Source of the DNA: Candidatus Acidiferrales bacterium
GTDB taxonomy: Bacteria > Acidobacteriota > Terriglobia > Acidiferrales > UBA7541
Length of the DNA: 45,171 nt
Reading direction: 5' to 3'
Assembly: GCA_030038535.1 (NCBI GenBank)
Contig: JASHSV010000186.1
Location: 1-45,171 of the forward strand
The notes under the pieces are model-generated. The model was not told where the DNA came from, ran no database searches, and saw nothing but the letters and a program-made list of their open reading frames with translations. Made by a program: the position numbers and the translations under genes. Positions 1 through 7,562 of the stretch are shown piece after piece. Every line of letters starts with the position of its first letter. Position 1 is the stretch's first letter.

Positions 1-257
1 CGCGCGATCCGGTCGAACACGCCCAGATACATCTCCCGCGCGCGCACCGCGTCCTCGCGCGTGGCCACGTTCTCCCCCAGAAAATCGAGTGTCGCCTTCA
101 GTCCCGCTTCGTTCGACGCCCGCGCCGCGGCCATCGCGTCGTCCAGCTCTTCTCCGGCCACAAATCGCCGCGCCGCCCGCCGCGCCAGGCGGTTCGACAG
201 CACAAACCTTTTCGCACCTGCGTTCTGGGAAAGCGCGATCAGCGTACCCCGGATCAT
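1..257 (-). CDS. Proline dehydrogenase, N-terminal fragment
   Basis: The gene runs off the left edge, so only the first 85 or so codons are visible. The translation begins MIRGTLIALSQNAGAKRF and continues through a segment with GEELDDAMAAARASNEAG and ATLDFLGENV. That is the pattern seen at the start of monofunctional proline dehydrogenases (PRODH/PutA N-terminal type), which oxidise proline to pyrroline-5-carboxylate with FAD. The catalytic barrel lies outside the window. I chose the ATG at 257 because GGAG sits about eight bases upstream. It is downstream of trxB on the same strand with a 142-bp gap, so co-transcription is possible but not shown. Assignment rests on family memory of the N-terminal motif only. 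Confidence 0.7.
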   Translation of the reverse strand, partial: MIRGTLIALSQNAGAKRFVLSNRLARRAARRFVAGEELDDAMAAARASNEAGLKATLDFLGENVATREDAVRAREMYLGVFDRIA

Positions 258-399
258 CGCCCGCTCCAGGCGCACTTCTGCCCTGCCGCCTCAGCCCCGG
301 CGGAGGCCCTTACGCTGGTTTGTGATTGGGAAATAAAAAGGTGATTTCTTTTCCGGCTTTCCGCCGGCCCTTCCGTAGTCGCCGCTGTCGCGCGGCGCC

Positions 400-1329
400 T
401 CAGTGGGCGTGCCCCTCGGCTTCCAAGAACCGCTCCGCTTCAATCGCCGCCATGCATCCCGACCCCGCCGCCGTTACCGCCTGACGGTACACGTGGTCCT
501 GCACGTCCCCGGCAACGAACACTCCCGGCACGCTCGATTTCGCTCCGCCCTTCGACACCAGGTATCCAGCCCCGTCCATTTCCAGTTTTCCGCGGAACAC
601 CTTTGTATTCGGCTCGTGCCCGATGGCCACGAACATTCCAGCCACCGGCAGGTCCAGCGTTTTTCCGTTGTTCGACTCGCGCAGCCGTACGACTTCCACC
701 GCATTTTTGTTGCAATCCATCACGTCCGTCACCAAGTACGGCGTCAGGAATTTGATTTTCTCGTTGCTCCGCGCCCGGTCCAGCATGATTTTCGACGCCC
801 GGAACTCGTTCCGCCGGTGCACCACGGTCACTTTCGTCGCGAACTTCGTCAGGAAGATGGCCTCTTCCATCGCCGTGTCGCCGCCCCCGACCACAGCCAC
901 TTCCTTCCCGCGGTAAAAATACCCGTCGCAGGTCGCGCACGTCGTCACGCCGTGCCCCATCAGCCTTTTCTCGTTCGGCAGTCCCAACAGCCGCGCGGAA
1001 GCGCCCGCCGCCACGATCAGCGTTTCGCCCTCGTGTTTCTCCGCCCCCACCTCCACCCGGAAGGGCCGCTGCCCAAGTTCCACATTCGTCACCGTTCCGG
1101 CACGGAACGCCGCGCCGAAGCGCTGTGCCTGCTTCCGCATGTTCTCGATCAAGTCCGGCCCCATGATCCCGTCCGGAAATCCCGGGTAGTTCTCTACCAT
1201 CGTCGTGATCGTGAGCTGGCCTCCCGGCTCGTGCCCGTCAATCACCAAGGGCGCCAGGTTCGCCCGCGCCGCATAAATCGCCGCTGTCAGGCCCGCGCAC
1301 CCGCTCCCGATAATGATTACCTTCTGCAC
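400..1329 (-). CDS. trxB: Thioredoxin reductase
   Basis: This 309-residue flavoprotein has the usual length of low-molecular-weight thioredoxin reductase, which passes electrons from NADPH through FAD to thioredoxin in the cytoplasm. The FAD-binding [16 protein letters not shown] lies at about residues 7-22. The redox-active CATC lies at 131-134 and the NADPH-binding [10 protein letters not shown] starts near 148. A C-terminal FAD motif with VFVAGDVQD is also present. The frame is open further upstream, but the GTG at 1329 is preceded by GGCGGAGGAAC, a good ribosome-binding site, and starts directly at the FAD fold. It is the last gene after the iron-uptake genes, separated by 159 bp with its own candidate promoter. 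A link to a reductive iron-uptake step is an inference. Confidence 0.95.
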   Translation of the reverse strand: MQKVIIIGSGCAGLTAAIYAARANLAPLVIDGHEPGGQLTITTMVENYPGFPDGIMGPDLIENMRKQAQRFGAAFRAGTVTNVELGQRPFRVEVGAEKHEGETLIVAAGASARLLGLPNEKRLMGHGVTTCATCDGYFYRGKEVAVVGGGDTAMEEAIFLTKFATKVTVVHRRNEFRASKIMLDRARSNEKIKFLTPYLVTDVMDCNKNAVEVVRLRESNNGKTLDLPVAGMFVAIGHEPNTKVFRGKLEMDGAGYLVSKGGAKSSVPGVFVAGDVQDHVYRQAVTAAGSGCMAAIEAERFLEAEGHAH

Positions 1330-1399
1330 GTTCCGTGTTCCTCCGCCGCCTTTCGATTCTTCCCGCCCCCCGCAGGTTACGCGCGCCCAAACGCGCCGG

Positions 1400-1408
1400 A
1401 TTCTAACA
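1400..1408 (-). promoter_or_regulatory. Candidate extended -10 promoter for trxB
   Basis: On the minus strand the sequence reads TGTTAGAAT, an extended -10 element (TGn plus TAGAAT), about 70 bases upstream of the trxB start. No convincing -35 hexamer is present at the usual distance. It lies in the 159-bp gap after the DUF971 gene, so trxB may be transcribed independently of the iron operon. Confidence 0.35.
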
Positions 1409-1488
1409 CGCCTCTCCAATCATCTCGGTGGCTGCTGTGCGCCGGTCTCTTCCTCTTCCTGCTCTCCCGTCTCATCCTCTTCTTCCCG

Positions 1489-1884
1489 CTAGCCACTCGC
1501 CACTGTCTTTCTGCATTCCTCACACGGGCACACGCTCCGCAAATACTCAAAGCTGTAAATCCCCGTCGTATGCCCGTCGCTGAAGTCAATTTGTATCGCG
1601 TAACTTCCCACCGCCTTCGCCTGACGTGCCGTGGGCTTCGGCTTATACATCGGCAGCGACGGCCCCATTCCCGGCAGAGTCCCCGCCGGCCCGGCGGGCA
1701 CGGTAGCATGCTCCTTTTTGTCCCGTTCCTCGTTGCACGTCGCGCACGGACACTGCTCCCGCAGATACGTGAACTCGTAGTGGCTCGCGTGCCCGTCGCC
1801 CCATTCTATGTCCACACCCTTTCCCGTGGACACGTTCACCTTCACCGACGTCGGCCGCTTCCGGGGATCGATGAACGACGGCAT
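1489..1884 (-). CDS. DUF971 domain protein (GBBH-like N-terminal fold)
   Basis: The 131-residue product matches the DUF971 family. It has RPTSVKVNVSTGKGVDIEW, a SHYEFTYLRE block, and two cysteine clusters, CPCATC in the first half and CPCEEC near the C-terminus. DUF971 domains occur alone, at the N-terminus of gamma-butyrobetaine hydroxylases, and next to or fused with Fe-S carrier proteins. The biochemical role of the free-standing form is not established. The cysteines suggest metal or Fe-S binding (inference). I chose the ATG at 1884, just after the upstream ABC gene stops. In-frame starts at 1923 (ATG) and 1956 (GTG) would overlap that gene and cannot be excluded. It lies between an iron-uptake operon and trxB. 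Confidence 0.75.
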   Translation of the reverse strand: MPSFIDPRKRPTSVKVNVSTGKGVDIEWGDGHASHYEFTYLREQCPCATCNEERDKKEHATVPAGPAGTLPGMGPSLPMYKPKPTARQAKAVGSYAIQIDFSDGHTTGIYSFEYLRSVCPCEECRKTVASG

Positions 1885-1892
1885 GCCGCGTA

Positions 1893-2978
1893 TCAGTGGC
1901 TCTTTGCTTTCGTCCCGCAGCATTCCCCCGGCGGAATGGGATTCCCGTGCGGGCACGTCTTTGGATGGTTCAGGAACGTGCAGATTCTTTCGTCCAGTTC
2001 CGGCGAAATGATGTGCTCGAATTTGCAGGCCTGCGTATGTGCTTCCGGGTCGTCGATCCGGAACGTATCGGTAAAAAGCCGCTCCGCCAGCCGGTGCCGC
2101 CTGACGATGTCCCGCGCTCTCGCTTCGCCCGTGGGCGTCAGCGCTACTTCCGAATCCCGCACACTCACGAGCCCCGAATCCGCCATCCGCCCCAGCATCC
2201 TGCGCGGATCGAACTGTCCCACCGTCCGGATCCGCTCGATTCGCGGCGCCGTCCCTTCCTCACCACAGATCCAGATCTGCTGCAGCATGTGGTCCACGCG
2301 CTCCTGATCGTCCGCCGAGTACACCGTCACCTGGGCCAGCCGCCCGTGCGCCAGCTCGATTCGCCTGTCCGCCAGCCGCCCGATCGTGGGGTCGTGCGTC
2401 ACCAGCAGAATCGTATGCCCCTGCGTGTGCAGCTCTCGCAGCAGATTCACCACGATGTGCTCGTTCGCTTCGTCCAAATTTCCCGTCGGCTCGTCTGCCA
2501 GAATGATTTTCGGATGATTGATCAGCGCGCGCGCGATCGCAACGCGCTGCTGTTCTCCGCCCGACATTTGCGACGGCAGATGCGTCGCCCGCTCGCCCAG
2601 CCCAACTCGCTCCAGCGCCTGCCTTGCCTCTCCTTCGTCCGTCATGCTGTGGAAATACTGTGCCAGCATCACGTTTTCCAGCGCTGTCAGGTACGGCACC
2701 AGGTGGTATTGCTGGAACACGAAGCCCACCTTTTCCGCCCGGTAGCGTGTCAGCCCCGCTTCGTCCATTTTCCCAATGTCTTCCCCCGACACCAGCACGC
2801 GCCCGCTGGTTGGCGCGTCGAGGCCCCCAAGGATGTTCACCAGAGTCGTCTTTCCCGATCCCGATGGCCCCATGATTGCGATCCACTCGCCCGCGTCCAC
2901 CGTGAAGCTCAAGTCGTCCAGCGCGCGCACTCCGCCGTACGCCCGCGTCAGGTGCTCGACTTCCACCAGCACGCTCAT
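1893..2978 (-). CDS. ABC transporter ATPase fused to a DtxR-type metal sensor
   Basis: Residues 1 to about 220 form a LolD/MacB-type ABC ATPase. It shows Walker A GPSGSGKTT (37-45), signature MSGGEQQR (138-145), Walker B ILADEPTGNLD (159-169) and a switch histidine at 195. Residues from about 226 to 361 form a complete DtxR/MntR-like unit. This has a winged-helix segment (GQFDPRRMLGRMADSGLV), then RRHRLAER and AHTQACKFEH, then CPHGNPIPP. The usual DtxR metal ligands all have counterparts: H295, E299, H314, C318, E321 and H322. The position of the N-terminal ligand (Met10 in DtxR/IdeR, Asp in MntR) appears to be H230. The reading frame is continuous. The ATG overlaps the upstream permease stop by four bases (ATGA). 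Such a fusion suggests that cytosolic metal gates either the ATPase or a promoter. Which one is unknown. Confidence 0.9.
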   Translation of the reverse strand: MSVLVEVEHLTRAYGGVRALDDLSFTVDAGEWIAIMGPSGSGKTTLVNILGGLDAPTSGRVLVSGEDIGKMDEAGLTRYRAEKVGFVFQQYHLVPYLTALENVMLAQYFHSMTDEGEARQALERVGLGERATHLPSQMSGGEQQRVAIARALINHPKIILADEPTGNLDEANEHIVVNLLRELHTQGHTILLVTHDPTIGRLADRRIELAHGRLAQVTVYSADDQERVDHMLQQIWICGEEGTAPRIERIRTVGQFDPRRMLGRMADSGLVSVRDSEVALTPTGEARARDIVRRHRLAERLFTDTFRIDDPEAHTQACKFEHIISPELDERICTFLNHPKTCPHGNPIPPGECCGTKAKSH

Positions 2979-4126
2979 TCGCTCTCCCGCAGCACCGTTC
3001 CTGGCCGCACGTGGCTCAGCAGACGCAGCGGCAACGCGCCCAGCAGCGCCACCGCCACCATCACCGCCAGGATCAGCGGAATCACCTCAACCCGCACCGA
3101 CGTCGCCGTCCCGAACACCTGTCTCCCGATCCACGCCGAAAGCACCGTCCCTATCACCGCTCCCGTCATCCCGCCCGCTGCCCCCAGCAGTCCCGCCTCC
3201 ACCAGGAACAACCGCACGATCCTTGTCATCTGCCCGCCCAGCGCTTTCATCAGTCCCACGTCCGCCCGCCGTTCGACCGCCAGCGCCAGCGTCGTCGCCA
3301 GTACGCACAGCGCCGTCAGCACCAGAATCAAACCGACCGACCAGAAAAGCAAATCCTGCACCCGCGCCAGCAACTGGCCCTCCGCTTCTGCGATCTGCCG
3401 CAGTGGGCGCATCTCGAGCCCCGCGAGCTGCGGCGCCAGTTGTGCCGCTTGCTTCTCCGCCTCTCGCGGCGAGCCGGGCACGCTCACCTCCGCCACGCTG
3501 ATTTTTCCCGGCAGCCCCGCCAGTTGCTGCGCCACTGCCAGGTTCGTGAACACCTGGTCGTCTTCCGCCCCTCCCGTCGAGACGATTCCCGCTACGCGCA
3601 GGGCCGACGCCCGCTCCCCGTAATGCAATTCCAGCGAACTCCCCGGCCGCACCCGCAGCTTCGCCGCGGCCTGCTGCCCCACGAGGCATGCGCTCGAATT
3701 CTCCCGGTCCTTGACCCACGTCCCGTTCACGCTCCACCACGGCGCAATGCGGGGATATTCGTCCAGCCAAGTTCCCGCCAGCACCAGACTCGTTTCCCCG
3801 CCCGGCGATCGCACGATCAAATACAGGCTCGGGGCCAACTCCATCCCTGGCGCGTCGCCGCCGCGCGCCGCCCGAAGCAGCGGTTCGAGCGCCTCCTCGC
3901 TGAACACAGCGCCCGGCTCATCGCTTGCTCCCGCGGGCACCGCGCTTCGCACCAGATAGTTCGGCCCCAGGGTGCGCAGCTCGCGAGTGAATTTGCGCTC
4001 CGCGTCGATTTCCAGATTGAGCAGAGCCGCGCTCGCCGTCGCTCCGCTCACCAGCGCCACGAGCGCCACCGCCAGCCGGCCGCGGCCGCGCACAATCATC
4101 TGCTTGAGTACCCGCCAGAACATCAT
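2975..4126 (-). CDS. ABC transporter permease, FtsX/MacB family (second of two)
   Basis: This 383-residue membrane protein has one N-terminal transmembrane segment (about residues 17-37, LAVALVALVSGATASAALL) and a large extracytoplasmic domain. A C-terminal FtsX-like domain follows, with three further membrane spans and the typical RRADVGLMKALGG loop. It overlaps both neighbours by four bases, consistent with tight co-translation: its stop overlaps the ATPase start and its first ATG overlaps the stop of permease 1. Two ATGs lie in tandem (4126 and 4123). The second has better spacing from AGGGG. With permease 1 it should form the membrane part of the transporter powered by the ATPase-DtxR fusion. 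Paired FtsX-like permeases occur beside cFtr1/P19 iron-uptake genes in Campylobacter. Confidence 0.85.
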   Translation of the reverse strand: MMFWRVLKQMIVRGRGRLAVALVALVSGATASAALLNLEIDAERKFTRELRTLGPNYLVRSAVPAGASDEPGAVFSEEALEPLLRAARGGDAPGMELAPSLYLIVRSPGGETSLVLAGTWLDEYPRIAPWWSVNGTWVKDRENSSACLVGQQAAAKLRVRPGSSLELHYGERASALRVAGIVSTGGAEDDQVFTNLAVAQQLAGLPGKISVAEVSVPGSPREAEKQAAQLAPQLAGLEMRPLRQIAEAEGQLLARVQDLLFWSVGLILVLTALCVLATTLALAVERRADVGLMKALGGQMTRIVRLFLVEAGLLGAAGGMTGAVIGTVLSAWIGRQVFGTATSVRVEVIPLILAVMVAVALLGALPLRLLSHVRPGTVLRESE

Positions 4127-5445
4127 TCCCCTCGCAGCACCGGCGCCGCTTCCAGTCGCGCCACTCGTCCCAACGGCCACAGGCTTCCCGCCAGCGTCAC
4201 CGCTAGCGCCAACGCCATCACCACCGGCAGCAGCACGATCCGTCCCGTCCCCGGAATGCCGAATACGATTTTTCCCACCAGGTATCCCAAGCCCTCGCCC
4301 GCCAGGTATCCCGTCAGACCGCCGCACACTGCCAAAAGGATCTGCTCTGCTACGAACAATCCCACGATCCTTCCCCGTCCCGCGCCCAGCGCCTTCATCA
4401 AACCAATTTCGCGCCGCCGCTCCAGCACCGTCGTCGCCGACGTGGACCCGATCACCAGCGCCACCGACACCAGCGCCGTCACGCTCACCAGCCAGAGTAG
4501 CGCGCTCAGCCGCCCGAGCACGCGCCCTTCCGTCTCGGCCACCTGCCTGACCACGCGGACCTCCGCCCCCGGCAGCGCCTGCTTGATTTGAAACGCGATG
4601 GAGGAAATGTATGGCGTGTAGAACCACCGGTCGTAATCCGCCGGCTTCATCGTATCCGGATCCCGCTTCCCAAACTCGTCTTCCGGCACCGTCAGCGCGC
4701 TCACCGTCAGCCGCCGATATTCTCCGCGATGGCCTGTCAACTTCTGCACCAACCACAACGGCGCCACGATCGCTTCGTCCTCCGCTCCTCCGCTGGTCAA
4801 AATCCCGCTGGCGCGCGCTTCGATCTCTTTGCCCGCAATCTGCACTGTAACTGTGTCTCCCACACGTATCCCCGCCCGGCTCGCCAGCGACGCGCCCACG
4901 ACCACAGCATCCGACGCGGAGTTCACGGCCACTTCCTCTTCGCTGCCGTTCCCCAGGGGCTTCTCCGGAAACCACGCGCCCTCCACCTTCCACCACGGAT
5001 GCGTCTCCAGCACTCCGGTCGTATACGTCGTGCCATCCGGCACTGCCACTTCGTGCGCCACCCACGTCCCAATCATCCGCGTCGCAAATCGGTTCTGTCC
5101 CCGCTCCAGTTCCGCCGGCGCCTCCAGGAACGGACTGAAACCCACAAGGTTCAGTCGCCAGAAAATCGTCCGCAGCTTCCCCACGTCTTCGTCCCGCAGG
5201 TACGCGCCCTCTTCCACCGGCCGGTAATCCGTCCCGCCGATTTCCAGTGGAAGCGTGTCCGATTTAGGCGTCACCACCAGGTTCGCTCCCAGCCGCCGGA
5301 ATTCCCGTGCCATCCGGTCGCCCACGTCGAGCGCCGTCACCAATGCCGCCGTGGTGATCGCCATTCCCAGCGCCAGCGCAACAGCCTCCAGCCATTTGCG
5401 CGCCGGATTGCGAAGGAACGACTCGCCTAGAATGCGGAAAAACAT
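4123..5445 (-). CDS. ABC transporter permease, FtsX/MacB family (first of two)
   Basis: This 440-residue protein has the MacB/FtsX layout. It has an N-terminal membrane span after a basic NPARKW segment (about 20-40) and a periplasmic MacB-like core of about 250 residues. Three C-terminal spans include the family loop ERRREIGLMKALGAG near residue 340. The ATG at 5445 lies nine bases after the FTR1 stop, with the next gene overlapping by four bases. It is clearly paralogous to the following permease: both contain GILTSGGAEDE or GIVSTGGAEDD and end in VLRGE or VLRESE. The pair plus ATPase could move a substrate, apply force to a periplasmic partner or handle iron delivered to FTR1. The substrate cannot be read from the sequence. 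Confidence 0.85.
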   Translation of the reverse strand: MFFRILGESFLRNPARKWLEAVALALGMAITTAALVTALDVGDRMAREFRRLGANLVVTPKSDTLPLEIGGTDYRPVEEGAYLRDEDVGKLRTIFWRLNLVGFSPFLEAPAELERGQNRFATRMIGTWVAHEVAVPDGTTYTTGVLETHPWWKVEGAWFPEKPLGNGSEEEVAVNSASDAVVVGASLASRAGIRVGDTVTVQIAGKEIEARASGILTSGGAEDEAIVAPLWLVQKLTGHRGEYRRLTVSALTVPEDEFGKRDPDTMKPADYDRWFYTPYISSIAFQIKQALPGAEVRVVRQVAETEGRVLGRLSALLWLVSVTALVSVALVIGSTSATTVLERRREIGLMKALGAGRGRIVGLFVAEQILLAVCGGLTGYLAGEGLGYLVGKIVFGIPGTGRIVLLPVVMALALAVTLAGSLWPLGRVARLEAAPVLRGE

Positions 5446-5454
5446 GTTTCGTGG

Positions 5455-6720
5455 TTAGTGCTTCGTGAATGGCCGCGCCGCTTCTACGAGCGCGGAAACG
5501 TTGAACACCACCTGCCCGCCTTCCGAGTGCGACGCAAACCCGACGGGATTGCATCCGCCCGACTGCCCGATTGTGGGAATGTAAATGGGCGCGCCACAAT
5601 TCCGGCAGATCACATTCTGCCCGTCCTGCCGGTAGCCCGCGGGCCCGCAGATGGCGCACGCATCCAGCGCCGTCGCGTATCCGCCCCCCGGCCTCCGGAT
5701 CACCAGAAAGCGGATTGTTGTTCCCTCCGTCTCCAGCGTGAAGAAATGCAGCCTTCCATCCTCCACCGCCGCCTGCGGGATGCGCACTTCTCCGTTCTGA
5801 GCCGTCACGCTCTGCGCCGGTGGCGGTGCCGCCGCTACTTCCGAATACACAAAATCCGCCGTCAGGCCCAGGATCACAATCAGGCACGAGCTCGCCGCCA
5901 GCAGCATCCATCGCCGTTGCCGCCGCCGCTCCCATTCCTTGCGCCGGCGCTCCGCGGGATTCTCCGCTTCGTCCACCGTCCTTGCGCTCGACGCAAACCA
6001 CTCCCGCAGGATCAGCAGCACCGCCACGCCGAAGATCAGCACGAAAAAGAATACCTCGTGCCGCACAATAGGCCCCACGATCGCCATCTCGCGCTGGCTC
6101 GATGGCAGCCACTGCGCCTCGCTCATCTCGTGCAGGCCGGTCAGGAAAAGCTGCGCCGCCACTACGTACAGAATGATGCTCGTCGCCGCGAAGAACCGTC
6201 CCAGGGGAATCCGCAGCGTCCCCTGGAAAAAGAAAATCCCTACCGCCGTCGCCAGCGCCAGCCCCAGCGACGTGCCGATCCAGATCCCCACACCCTCGCT
6301 CGATAGCTCCACGGCGCGAAGGATCAGCACCAGCTCCACCCCCTCGCGCGCCACCATCACAAACACAAACGTCGCCAGTCCCATCCCCGCGGCCAGCACG
6401 CTCTTCTGCGCGTAACCTTCCACTCGCTGTTCGATTTCCCGCCGCAGGCTCCGCGCCACGCGGTTCATCCACAAGATCATGGTGATCACCAGCGCGCCAG
6501 CCAGCAGCATGAGCAGCCCCTCAAAGCCATCTTCGCTGATTTTCCAGCGGTCCAGCAGCGCCGCCCCTGTCAGGCTGGCCGCTACTGCTGCGGCGAGTCC
6601 CGCCCAGACGTATCGCGACAGGTGCTGTCGCCCGGTCCTGCTCAGGTACACCAGCACGATTCCCACTACCAGCGCGGCTTCGACACCCTCACGCAGCGCA
6701 ACCAATAGAGCGGAAAGCAA
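5455..6720 (-). CDS. FTR1-family iron permease fused to a DUF2318 domain
   Basis: Residues 1 to about 290 form an FTR1-type membrane permease with both expected REGVE iron-binding motifs (residues 10-14 and 125-129) and about seven spans. After a basic linker and a last span (about 272-290), the C-terminal part is a DUF2318-like domain, presumably periplasmic. It has DACAICGPAGY, ICRNCGAPIYIPTIG and SGGC, with five cysteines at 355, 358, 372, 375 and 390. Fungal Ftr1 and bacterial EfeU/cFtr1 import iron. DUF2318 is linked to the Campylobacter-type cFtr1 systems and probably binds metal or an Fe-S centre. The start is TTG at 6720, supported by GAGGAG eight bases upstream. This is the first gene of the operon. 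No P19 or EfeO gene is visible nearby. Confidence 0.92.
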   Translation of the reverse strand: MLSALLVALREGVEAALVVGIVLVYLSRTGRQHLSRYVWAGLAAAVAASLTGAALLDRWKISEDGFEGLLMLLAGALVITMILWMNRVARSLRREIEQRVEGYAQKSVLAAGMGLATFVFVMVAREGVELVLILRAVELSSEGVGIWIGTSLGLALATAVGIFFFQGTLRIPLGRFFAATSIILYVVAAQLFLTGLHEMSEAQWLPSSQREMAIVGPIVRHEVFFFVLIFGVAVLLILREWFASSARTVDEAENPAERRRKEWERRRQRRWMLLAASSCLIVILGLTADFVYSEVAAAPPPAQSVTAQNGEVRIPQAAVEDGRLHFFTLETEGTTIRFLVIRRPGGGYATALDACAICGPAGYRQDGQNVICRNCGAPIYIPTIGQSGGCNPVGFASHSEGGQVVFNVSALVEAARPFTKH

Positions 6721-6764
6721 TTACGCTCCTCGGAAGGACCCCTGTGGCCCGTCCCTTGACTCCA

Positions 6765-6797
6765 GTTGCAAGCCATTCGCAACTAGAAATTCTACAC
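6765..6797 (-). promoter_or_regulatory. Candidate promoter and operator of the iron operon
   Basis: About 45 bases upstream of the FTR1 start is the inverted repeat GTTGC-N9-GCAAC (6765-6783). Just upstream of it on the minus strand is TGTAGAAT (TAGAAT at 6789-6794), a possible -10 element. The arrangement would put the dyad at the transcription start, a typical repressor position. No good -35 is present and the dyad is not a recognised Fur or DtxR consensus, so this is a weak call. Confidence 0.25.
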
Positions 6798-6943
6798 TAC
6801 CAGCTTCCAGTGCCCCCGTCAAGCCCTTCCCCTGCCCGTTCCCTGCCGCAACTCACTGCTGTCAAACGGGATACTCAGAATCCAGCCCGGCCGCGAAAAA
6901 TCATGCTTTGCGCTTCCTTTTTCTCTTGCAATTCATTAACGAC

Positions 6944-6955
6944 TATGATATCATA
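6944..6955. promoter_or_regulatory. 12-bp perfect AT-rich palindrome
   Basis: TATGATATCATA reads identically on both strands and stands out in a GC-rich sequence. It lies in the divergent region, 224 bases from the FTR1 start and about 470 from the small plus-strand ORF. It could be a dimeric repressor site or part of a promoter, but no correctly spaced -35 partner was found. Confidence 0.25.
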
Positions 6956-7021
6956 TTTGGCGATGTCAGGGTGCTGCCAACTGCGGACGCTCCACAATTT
7001 CATAGCCGGCCCGGGAGCCGC

Positions 7022-7125
7022 TAACTCCTTTGCTGGCAACTCTTGCGCTTCCGGCCCTGCTAAGTCCTTTGTTGGCCACTCTTGCGAAACACAGGACTTA
7101 AAGTCCTTTGTTTGCAACTCTTGCG
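7022..7125. repeat. Three direct repeats with exact 39-bp period
   Basis: A 26-bp unit occurs at 7022-7047, 7061-7086 and 7100-7125. The copies share the core TCCTTTG followed by a variable base or two, then GCAACTCTTGCG or GCCACTCTTGCG. The 13-bp spacers differ completely. The period is therefore exactly 39 bases. There are too few and too diverged units for a CRISPR array and no cas genes. It may be a remnant of a dispersed intergenic repeat family. From memory, similar motifs occur in acidobacterial intergenic regions, but I cannot verify this here. Confidence 0.75.
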
Positions 7126-7424
7126 AAAGGAGACCTGGGGGGTAGCATCCAAGAGCAGCAGCGAGCGACTAGTCCATCCCTCCTGTGCGCATTTGCCGAT
7201 CCGCTACTAACTTCGCATGGCAGCAGAAAAAGCTCGTTAACGAACGTCCCCGTTCCCTAGTTCGGGATTCAGGATCAGCCGCACTCTCTCTCGCGCATCC
7301 GGCGGCCCGTTTCTAGTCCGCTTCGGGCAACGAGTGGACTTCCGTGCCCATTTGTTTGCCCTGTGTGGCCGTGGCCCGCGTTTCGATCTCGAACTTCGAA
7401 TTTCAATCGACTAAGGAGAGCACC

Positions 7425-7562
7425 ATGGCCCAACCTGCACCCGAAAACCGCTGTGAACATACCGACATGGGCGGCCGCCGTTGCCACATGATTCGTTCCG
7501 CCACTTGCCATCCCCAAGATTCGGGTCCACTGTCCACTCCGTTCGGAACACAGCCATGCTGA
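7425..7562 (+). CDS. Small Cys/His-rich protein, coupled to the GH46 gene
   Basis: This 45-codon ORF starts with ATG at 7425 behind CTAAGGAGAGCACC, one of the best ribosome-binding sites in the window. The product has CEHTDMGGRRC followed by HMIRSATCH, a C-x-H...G-R-R-C pattern reminiscent of short zinc-binding segments found at the start of some acidobacterial proteins (from memory). Its last codons overlap the start of the GH46 gene by seven bases (ATGCTGA), so it may act as a translational leader or coupling ORF. It could be a degraded remnant of a longer zinc-finger protein that lost its second half. No function is assigned. Confidence 0.5.
   Translation: MAQPAPENRCEHTDMGGRRCHMIRSATCHPQDSGPLSTPFGTQPC

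Larger units (their letters stand above)
6721..7424. other. Non-coding divergent intergenic region
   Basis: This 700-bp stretch separates the minus-strand iron operon from the plus-strand GH46/secretin genes. I found no ORF with a recognisable product or a good ribosome-binding site. It contains the FTR1 upstream dyad, a 12-bp AT-rich palindrome (6944-6955), three 39-bp-spaced repeats (7022-7125) and a 10-bp palindrome TCGTTAACGA at 7234-7243. The remainder shows nothing I can identify. It is locally richer in A and T than the flanking genes around 6890-6960. Confidence 0.6.

Noticed and set aside
305-375. Terminator between trxB and the proline dehydrogenase gene
   Set aside because: A short CCGGC/GCCGG stem is present near 352-366, but on the minus strand it is followed by A-rich rather than T-rich sequence, so it does not fit an intrinsic terminator.
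6875-7117. Possible 80-codon minus-strand gene in the divergent spacer
   Set aside because: Its translation mostly reads through the 39-bp repeats (periodic KDL and KEL segments), without a ribosome-binding site or homology that I recognise.
7022-7125. CRISPR array
   Set aside because: Only three diverged units with 13-bp spacers, no cas genes and no leader. Real arrays have near-identical repeats and spacers of about 30 bases or more.
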